Part shown: one piece after another, positions 7,713 through 11,762 of the stretch
Position numbering within the stretch: position 1 is the stretch's first letter
How the letters are laid out: every line of letters starts with the position of its first letter
From: Deltaproteobacteria bacterium
GTDB taxonomy: Bacteria; Desulfobacterota; Binatia; Binatales; Binataceae
Assembly: GCA_021799555.1 (NCBI GenBank)
Contig: JAJZAG010000087.1
Location: 1 to 11,762 of the forward strand
Reading direction: 5' to 3'
DNA length: 11,762 nucleotides
Program-made: the position numbers and the translations under genes
The notes under the pieces: generated by a model
What the model saw: the letters and a program-made list of their open reading frames with translations, nothing else
Databases searched by the model: none
Told to the model about the DNA's origin: nothing

Positions 7713-9212
7713 CTATTCGAGACCGTATTTGGCGATCTTCGCGTAGAGCTTCTTCCGCGAGATTTTTAAAAGCTTGGCGGCGGCGACTTTGTTGCCGCCA
7801 GTGCTCTCGATCGCGCGCCGGATTAAATCGCGCTCCGCGTCAGCGAAACTCCCGACGCTGCCTCGGTTCACCACAGCCGTCGGCTGTGCGTGGATGCCCG
7901 AGATCGATTCGGGCAAGTCTTCTAGACGAAGCTCAGGGGCGCGGCCGAAGGTAAAAGCAGTCTCGATTGCGTTGGCAAGTTGGCGAACATTGCCCGGCCA
8001 ATTATATGTGCGCATCGCTTCGAGCGCCGCGTCTTCGATTCCTGCCACTGGTGCCGGACGCATCCCGCGTTGGTTGAGCACCTCGATAAAATGTTCGACG
8101 AGAAGTCCGATATCGTCGAGGCGGCTACGCAGCGGCGGCACCAAAAGCACGCTGGCTTGAAGCCTGTAGTACAAGTCCTGACGCAACTGACCCCGCTGCA
8201 CAGCCTCTTCGGGATCCCGATTGGTCGACGCAATCAGGCGCGCGTTAACCGCAATCTCGCGCGTCGCGCCAACCGGGCGCACCGTCCGCTCCTGGAGAAC
8301 GCGGAGCAACTTACTCTGCGTCTCGGGACTCATCTCGGTCACCTCGTCGAGCAGAAGGGTTCCGCCCTCGGCGGCGCGAAATAATCCTTCGTACTCGTTG
8401 TTGGCGCCGCTGAACGCGCCGCGCTTGTAACCGAACAGTTCGCTCTCGATAAGCTCGCGCGGAATCGCCGCACAATTGAGCGCGACGAACGACGCGTTGG
8501 GCTTGGCGCCGCATTCGTGAATCGCGCGCGCCACCAATTCTTTGCCCGTACCGCTTTCGCCGACGATCAGCACCGTCCCTCGGGTCGCTCCGACCGCCTC
8601 GATTCGTTCGTACAACTTGCGCATCGCGGGACTAGCCCCGACCAACCCGTGAAACCGGGTGCGCTCGGCGGCAGGCAGTGCTGTCGCTTCGCGCTCGAGC
8701 GCCTGAATACGCGCGCCAGAGACCGCACTGGTGGAACGGAAGTAAGTGTCGGCGAGGATGATCATGCGGCAATGGCTGAGCTTGTCGAAGGTCTGATAGG
8801 TCTTCGGCAGCGAAGGGGGGAAAGAGGGGAAAACAGCGGTTGCCGATTCCTCAAACAAATGCATCGACACGATCAGCTCTGAAAAAGGAACCCCGCGATC
8901 GGCAAGCGTCCGCCCGATCCGACGCATGTCGGCGGCGAAACCTTCCATGTCGCCGGCCAAGAGGTCGCGTGTGGTTGTGTCGAGTTCGGAACCAAAGATC
9001 TCGAAGAAGTCGCTCTTAGTCAGCGCCCTCGAATCACCGAAATGCAGGACGTAAAGATTATACCAATTTATCAAAACCTCATCGCGGTGCCGGTGAATTG
9101 ATTCGAAAACGGGTCTCAGGGCGTCAAGTTCCGTGTCCCACAAAAGGTGAAAGTAGCGTGGCGCGGCTGCGCTTGTGAGGCTCGGAATAGGTTCCTGTGA
9201 TGGAGGTTTCAT
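7713..9212 (-). CDS. Sigma-54-dependent transcriptional activator with helical N-terminal sensor domain
   Basis: This 499-residue enhancer-binding protein opens sigma-54 RNA polymerase promoters by ATP hydrolysis. The AAA+ core (about 187-420) has Walker A GESGTGKE (218-225), the sigma-54 contact loop as GAFSGA (265-270, usually GAFTGA), Walker B TLLLDE (285-290), the R-finger region, and NWPGNVRQL (404-412). The C-terminal Fis-type helix-turn-helix is at about 460-495 (GGNKVAAAKLLKISRKKLYAKI). Residues 18-165 are an all-helical domain without a receiver aspartate. By eye this resembles the RsbRD N-terminal/globin-like domains, so the input signal is probably a ligand or partner protein rather than phosphorylation. 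ATG at 9212-9210 is preferred. The open frame runs upstream to 9446, but that part looks non-coding and covers the divergent promoter. It likely controls the divergent receiver gene and perhaps the adjacent cluster. Confidence 0.9.
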   Translation of the reverse strand: MKPPSQEPIPSLTSAAAPRYFHLLWDTELDALRPVFESIHRHRDEVLINWYNLYVLHFGDSRALTKSDFFEIFGSELDTTTRDLLAGDMEGFAADMRRIGRTLADRGVPFSELIVSMHLFEESATAVFPSFPPSLPKTYQTFDKLSHCRMIILADTYFRSTSAVSGARIQALEREATALPAAERTRFHGLVGASPAMRKLYERIEAVGATRGTVLIVGESGTGKELVARAIHECGAKPNASFVALNCAAIPRELIESELFGYKRGAFSGANNEYEGLFRAAEGGTLLLDEVTEMSPETQSKLLRVLQERTVRPVGATREIAVNARLIASTNRDPEEAVQRGQLRQDLYYRLQASVLLVPPLRSRLDDIGLLVEHFIEVLNQRGMRPAPVAGIEDAALEAMRTYNWPGNVRQLANAIETAFTFGRAPELRLEDLPESISGIHAQPTAVVNRGSVGSFADAERDLIRRAIESTGGNKVAAAKLLKISRKKLYAKIAKYGLE

Positions 9213-9316
9213 ATGCGACTCTCGACGGTACCTATCGGTTCGGCGTACGGACCAGCATTGTCGCCGATGGGAACACTCGATGCTTCGCTTGTACCCATCT
9301 AGCGCACCGGCAGTGA

Positions 9317-9330
9317 GGACAATATTGTCC
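9317..9330. repeat. Perfect 14-bp palindrome, candidate activator (UAS) or operator site
   Basis: GGACAATATTGTCC is a perfect inverted repeat with no spacer. It lies about 63 bp upstream of the -24 element of the predicted sigma-54 promoter and about 105 bp upstream of the regulator's start on the other strand. Fis-type helix-turn-helix activators bind dyads of this kind upstream of sigma-54 promoters, so this is a natural candidate site for the neighbouring activator. That assignment is inference from position and symmetry only. Confidence 0.5.
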
Positions 9331-9392
9331 CTTGGAATGACTTCACGCAATTCCGCTCGGATTTCGGACCGCGGGGAACCGAACCGGATTGC

Positions 9393-9408
9393 TGGCACGA
9401 TTCGCGCA
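9393..9408 (+). promoter_or_regulatory. Sigma-54 (-24/-12) promoter
   Basis: TGGCACGATTCGCGCA matches the consensus TGGCACG-N4-TTGCW at all seven bases of the -24 half. The invariant GC and the final A of the -12 half sit at the right spacing (GG 9394-9395, GC 9406-9407). Only the two T bases before GC differ. Transcription would start near 9419, about 35-40 nt before the receiver gene. The divergent gene encodes a sigma-54 activator, which makes a chance match less likely. Confidence 0.6.
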
Positions 9409-9457
9409 TCCATAAGGACCCTTGGAAACAGTTGTCTGATAAGCACATAGGTTGACA

Positions 9458-9907
9458 GTGAATTTTCAGGTGGCTACGCGAAAGCACCCTTCTCCGTCCG
9501 AGTCAGCAAACCGACGCAAACGCAGCGCCCAGGTAGCGCTTAGGCCGGCGTTGGTTGTTATGTCTCAGGACCAATCAATTCTGGCAATCGCCGCTAATGC
9601 GGGTAGCGATCAGTGGCGCGTTGAAAGCCGCGTGCCTGCAATCGACAACCGCGAGCTGCTGGCTTTGCAGAACGTCAGAATTGTCATATTCGACGACGAG
9701 CTGGTCGAGCCGAGCGACCACGGCTGGATGCTAGCACAGATACGGCGATGCGCTCCGCAGGCCGCAATCATCTATGTCGCAGGAAATCACAATTGGGACA
9801 CCGAGCGCCAGGCTCGGACCGGTGGCGCGCAGTACTATTGTTCGAAACCAATTGATTATACGATTTTCAGCGAAGTTCTGAAATCTTTTCTCCGCGTGGC
9901 AAGATAA
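9458..9907 (+). CDS. Atypical receiver-domain (response-regulator-like) protein
   Basis: This protein of about 149 residues has no output domain visible. After a basic, poorly ordered N-terminus of about 30 residues, a receiver-like alternation follows: strand ALVVMSQD (reduced acidic pair), strand RIVIFDDE with D79/D80 at the phospho-acceptor position, strand AAIIYVAG where the usual Thr/Ser is replaced by Ala, and the conserved Lys-Pro (K130-P131) in YYCSKPID. The receiver fold is therefore likely, while classical phosphorylation is doubtful. It could be a phosphorylation-independent or partner-binding receiver working with the divergent activator. GTG 9458, with AGG 6 nt upstream, is chosen. 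TTG 9452 is the alternative, and ATG 9560 would cut the first strand. A sigma-54 promoter lies about 50 bp upstream, so the gene is probably a direct target of its neighbour. Confidence 0.7.
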   Translation: MNFQVATRKHPSPSESANRRKRSAQVALRPALVVMSQDQSILAIAANAGSDQWRVESRVPAIDNRELLALQNVRIVIFDDELVEPSDHGWMLAQIRRCAPQAAIIYVAGNHNWDTERQARTGGAQYYCSKPIDYTIFSEVLKSFLRVAR

Positions 9908-9969
9908 CTGCCACCTTCGCGGTTCATAGCACCGACGGTGATTGCATCGGCGATGTCGGACAATTCGTC

Positions 9970-9975
9970 AAGGTG
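9970..9975 (+). promoter_or_regulatory. Ribosome binding site of the 50-residue small protein
   Basis: AAGGTG lies 6 nt before ATG 9982. This is proper spacing and the main sequence argument, besides composition, that the small frame downstream is translated. Confidence 0.5.
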
Positions 9976-9981
9976 AAATCG

Positions 9982-10134
9982 ATGGTTGGCTATCAGGGAT
10001 ACGAGATAAAGCAGAACCCTCAGACACTAAGATGGGAGATATTCTGGAAGAACAAAAAGCTCGAGCCCGACTTCGCCACCCGGCTCGCTGCCGAAGACTG
10101 GATCGACGATCAATTCCCCTCTCATCGCTTTTGA
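9982..10134 (+). CDS. Small hypothetical protein (50 residues)
   Basis: The product starts MVGYQGYEIKQNPQTLRWEI and ends AAEDWIDDQFPSHRF. It has the look of widespread small bacterial proteins of unknown function in which a 'Y-x-GYEI' strand, a 'WEIFW' strand and an 'A-x-DWID' helix follow one another (beta-beta-alpha). No signal peptide, membrane segment or catalytic motif is visible. It follows the receiver gene by 74 nt on the same strand and has a Shine-Dalgarno at good spacing, so it may be the second gene of the sigma-54 transcript. GTG 9973 is an alternative start, three codons earlier. Its length is below common annotation cut-offs. The call rests on composition, ribosome binding site and resemblance by eye. 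Confidence 0.55.
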   Translation: MVGYQGYEIKQNPQTLRWEIFWKNKKLEPDFATRLAAEDWIDDQFPSHRF

Positions 10135-10292
10135 CTGCCGTGCGCAACCGGGCTCTCCAAGATTAGCGTCAAGCCGCGCCGCAGCGCTGACGCTTGGCAT
10201 TCGCCGTCGTTGCCCTCTAATATGACTTGAGCGTCGCCGGAGAAGACGCGTTTCGGGGTGCGCCAATCCAACACCTCGATTCGGATACTCAT
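10122..10292 (-). CDS. Doubtful small ORF with a faint F1 epsilon-like strand pattern
   Basis: This 56-residue minus-strand frame starts MSIRIEVLDWRTPKRVFSGD and continues QVILEGNDGE before diverging. The first half follows the beginning of ATP synthase epsilon subunits (V-TPER-VFSG-A--V-LPG--GE), including a TP-R-VFSG core. The usual GVLPGHAPL block and the C-terminal helices are absent. It could be a remnant, a novel small beta protein, or chance. There is no clear ribosome binding site before ATG 10292, and the frame overlaps the plus-strand small gene tail-to-tail by 13 nt. The rest of the stretch to 10347 holds nothing else I can recognise apart from a weak AGGAG before the ATPase. Confidence 0.3.
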   Translation of the reverse strand: MSIRIEVLDWRTPKRVFSGDAQVILEGNDGECQASALRRGLTLILESPVAHGSQKR

Positions 10293-10347
10293 GGGTTTAC
10301 CGTCATGCTGACAAACGGCCGCCATCAGGAGCCCACCGGCACTGCTT

Positions 10348-11762
10348 ATGGCAAGCGAGGCTGATTCGATCGACTCGGCTCCTGTGCGTCGCGGGCTGAC
10401 CAATGATGAGGCGCGCCGGAGGCTACAGCGGTTTGGACGCAATGCGGTAGCCGAAGAAAACCCGCACTTAGTCCTCGCTCTGCTCAAGAAATTTTGGGCG
10501 CCGGTACCCTGGATGCTCGAGGCCACGATCGCGCTGGAACTGATACTGGGCCGCACATTCGAAGCATCCATTATTGGCGCGCTGCTGGTTTTCAACGCCT
10601 CGCTAACGCTCGTTCAGGAGACCCGCGCGCGCGGCGCTTTGGCCTTGTTGCGCCAGCGTCTCGCAGTGCAGGCCCGGGCGCTGCGCGACGGAGTCTGGCG
10701 ACTCATTTCCGCCGAAGAACTGGTGCCGGGAGATTATGTTCACTTGAGAATGGGCGACATCGTTCCAGCCGACATTCTTATCTCGGAAGGAGAGATATTG
10801 CTCGACCAATCCGCCCTCACCGGTGAGTCGCTGCCCGTCGAGTCAAGCCGGGGGCAGACCGCGTATGCAGGATCGTTGGCCCGGCGCGGCGAGTCGAGCG
10901 GAGAAGTTACCGCGACCGGCGCGCGGACCTACTTCGGCAAGACGGCAGAACTGGTTCGATCGGCGGTTACGGCAAGCCATCTGCAAAGCACAATCTTCGC
11001 GATCGTCAAATACCTTGTGGCGATGGACGCGGTGCTCGTCGCTACGTTAATCATCTATGCCGCGTTCATCGGGATGCGCTTTGCTGACGTTCTTCCTTTC
11101 GCCCTTATCCTGCTCGTTGCGTCGGTGCCGGTCGCGCTTCCGGCTACGTTCACGCTTGCCACTGGACTTGGCGCGCTGGAATTGGCAGGTCATGGGGTAC
11201 TAGCGACGCGTCTTTCCGCGATCGAGGAAGCGGCGGCGATGGACGTGCTTTGCAGCGACAAAACCGGCACGCTCACCCAAAATAACCTGACCTTGGCAGC
11301 GTTGATCGCCTTGCCGCCGTTTGACGAGCACGACCTGTTACGCATGGCCGTTTACGCCAGTGATGAAGCGACGCAAGATCCGATCGATCTCGCAATTTTG
11401 TCCCACGCCAGAAATGAAGGACTACTCGCGAAGACGCCTCGTCGGCTGAAGTTTACCCCGTTCGATCCCGCGACTAAGTTGGCTGAAGCGGCTGTCGAAG
11501 TCGATGGACAGAAAGTCCACGCGCTGAAGGGTGCGCCGCAAGCAATCGTCGCACGCCTCGCCAATCCTCCCGATATAGATGCTGATATCAAATCGATGGC
11601 AAGTGACGGCTATCGCGTTCTCGCTGTCGCCGGCAGCAGCGGCGGCGAACTGCATCTGGCCGGGTTGCTCGGCCTGCACGATCCTCCGCGGCCAGACAGC
11701 AAGTCTCTCGTGCAAAAGCTCCGCAATTTGGGTGTACACGTAATCATGGTTACCGGCGACGG
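10348..11762 (+). CDS. Plasma-membrane H+-ATPase-type P-type ATPase (P3A), 5' part, runs off the window
   Basis: The first 471 residues of a pump of about 800 are visible; the frame is open at the window end. Features in order are a cation-ATPase N-terminal domain (about 14-40), TM1-2 with VPWMLE, an actuator domain with TGES (158-161), TM3-4 with the P3A-type ion motif PVALPA (261-266), phosphorylation site DKTGTLTQN (acceptor D304), a compact nucleotide-binding domain with KGAP, and the start of the P domain ending at MVTGDG. The strictly kept stretch around PVALPATFTLATGLGALELA and the short N domain identify the proton-pumping family of plants, fungi and some prokaryotes. It would extrude protons across the cytoplasmic membrane at ATP cost. 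The TM5-6 proton-site residues are not in view. ATG 10348 is the only sensible start after the in-frame TGA at 10309. The AGGAG at 10327-10331 is unusually far (16 nt). Confidence 0.88.
   Translation, partial: MASEADSIDSAPVRRGLTNDEARRRLQRFGRNAVAEENPHLVLALLKKFWAPVPWMLEATIALELILGRTFEASIIGALLVFNASLTLVQETRARGALALLRQRLAVQARALRDGVWRLISAEELVPGDYVHLRMGDIVPADILISEGEILLDQSALTGESLPVESSRGQTAYAGSLARRGESSGEVTATGARTYFGKTAELVRSAVTASHLQSTIFAIVKYLVAMDAVLVATLIIYAAFIGMRFADVLPFALILLVASVPVALPATFTLATGLGALELAGHGVLATRLSAIEEAAAMDVLCSDKTGTLTQNNLTLAALIALPPFDEHDLLRMAVYASDEATQDPIDLAILSHARNEGLLAKTPRRLKFTPFDPATKLAEAAVEVDGQKVHALKGAPQAIVARLANPPDIDADIKSMASDGYRVLAVAGSSGGELHLAGLLGLHDPPRPDSKSLVQKLRNLGVHVIMVTGD

Noticed and set aside
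7703..7714. AGCGC-CC-GCGCT inverted repeat between the convergent phosphorylase and activator genes
   Set aside because: It is only five pairs with a 2-nt centre, which cannot close as a hairpin, and there is no T-run on either strand. It overlaps both stop codons and is probably chance.
9329..9427. Direct repeat CCCTTGGAA at 9329-9337 and 9419-9427
   Set aside because: Nine bases repeated once, 90 bp apart, are not enough to argue for a binding site. The first copy overlaps the end of the palindrome.
9213..9446. Upstream extension of the sigma-54 activator to an ATG at 9446
   Set aside because: The extra 78 residues are rich in Arg and Cys and have no domain-like pattern. They would also place the palindrome and the sigma-54 promoter inside the coding region. 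The ATG at 9212 directly precedes the sensor domain.
9847..9866. FNR/ANR-like box around TTGATTATACGATT
   Set aside because: The second half does not match ATCAA and the site lies inside the receiver coding region. No FNR box was found in any intergenic stretch.
9906..9924. Hairpin AACTGC / GCGGTT after the receiver gene as a terminator
   Set aside because: The stem is six pairs with a G-U wobble and a 7-nt loop, and no T-run follows. It is too weak for an intrinsic terminator.
10309..10347. Sigma-54 promoter before the H+-ATPase
   Set aside because: The only TGGCA nearby (around 10195) has its TTGC about 4 bp too far away, and no other -24/-12 pair is visible.

Overview
The window looks like a chromosomal stretch of a free-living, GC-rich Gram-negative bacterium. 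It encodes a Sec-exported c-type cytochrome, a sigma-54 activator with an apparent sigma-54 promoter, and tightly packed overlapping genes. No mobile element, phage gene, rRNA, tRNA or CRISPR is visible. The exact lineage cannot be read from the sequence. The divergence of the proteins suggests an environmental, poorly sampled phylum rather than a model proteobacterium.

Layout. (1) Positions 1-200: the end of a CBS-domain gene that begins outside the window. (2) 269-7703: a compact plus-strand cluster of six genes with gaps of at most 10 nt or small overlaps. In order they are a small four-cysteine zinc-ribbon protein resembling the BCAM0308 family, a cation P-type ATPase with an altered TM4 motif, a secreted single-heme cytochrome c, a divergent PRPP synthetase-like protein, an MBL/beta-CASP RNase-type nuclease, and an AMP phosphorylase-like member of the thymidine phosphorylase family. 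(3) 7713-9212, minus strand: a sigma-54 activator with a helical, possibly RsbRD-type sensor domain, ending 9 bp from the phosphorylase gene. (4) 9213-9457: a divergent control region with a perfect 14-bp palindrome and a good -24/-12 sigma-54 promoter facing the next gene. (5) 9458-9907: an atypical receiver-domain protein. (6) 9908-10347: a sparse stretch with a probable 50-residue plus-strand gene and a doubtful minus-strand ORF. (7) 10348 to the window end: the first 471 residues of a plasma-membrane H+-ATPase-type P-type ATPase.

How it may work together. The gene mix (CBS protein, BCAM0308-like protein, P-type ATPases, PRPP synthetase, MBL RNase, thymidine/AMP phosphorylase) recalls the low-oxygen-activated (lxa) locus of Burkholderia cenocepacia and similar stress islands. 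A coherent but unproven reading is a low-energy survival module. The nuclease would feed RNA breakdown, the phosphorylase would turn NMPs into base plus ribose-1,5-bisphosphate, the PRPP synthetase-like enzyme would link pentose phosphates to nucleotides, and the P-type ATPases would maintain ion gradients. The sigma-54 activator and the receiver protein would form the local regulatory unit.
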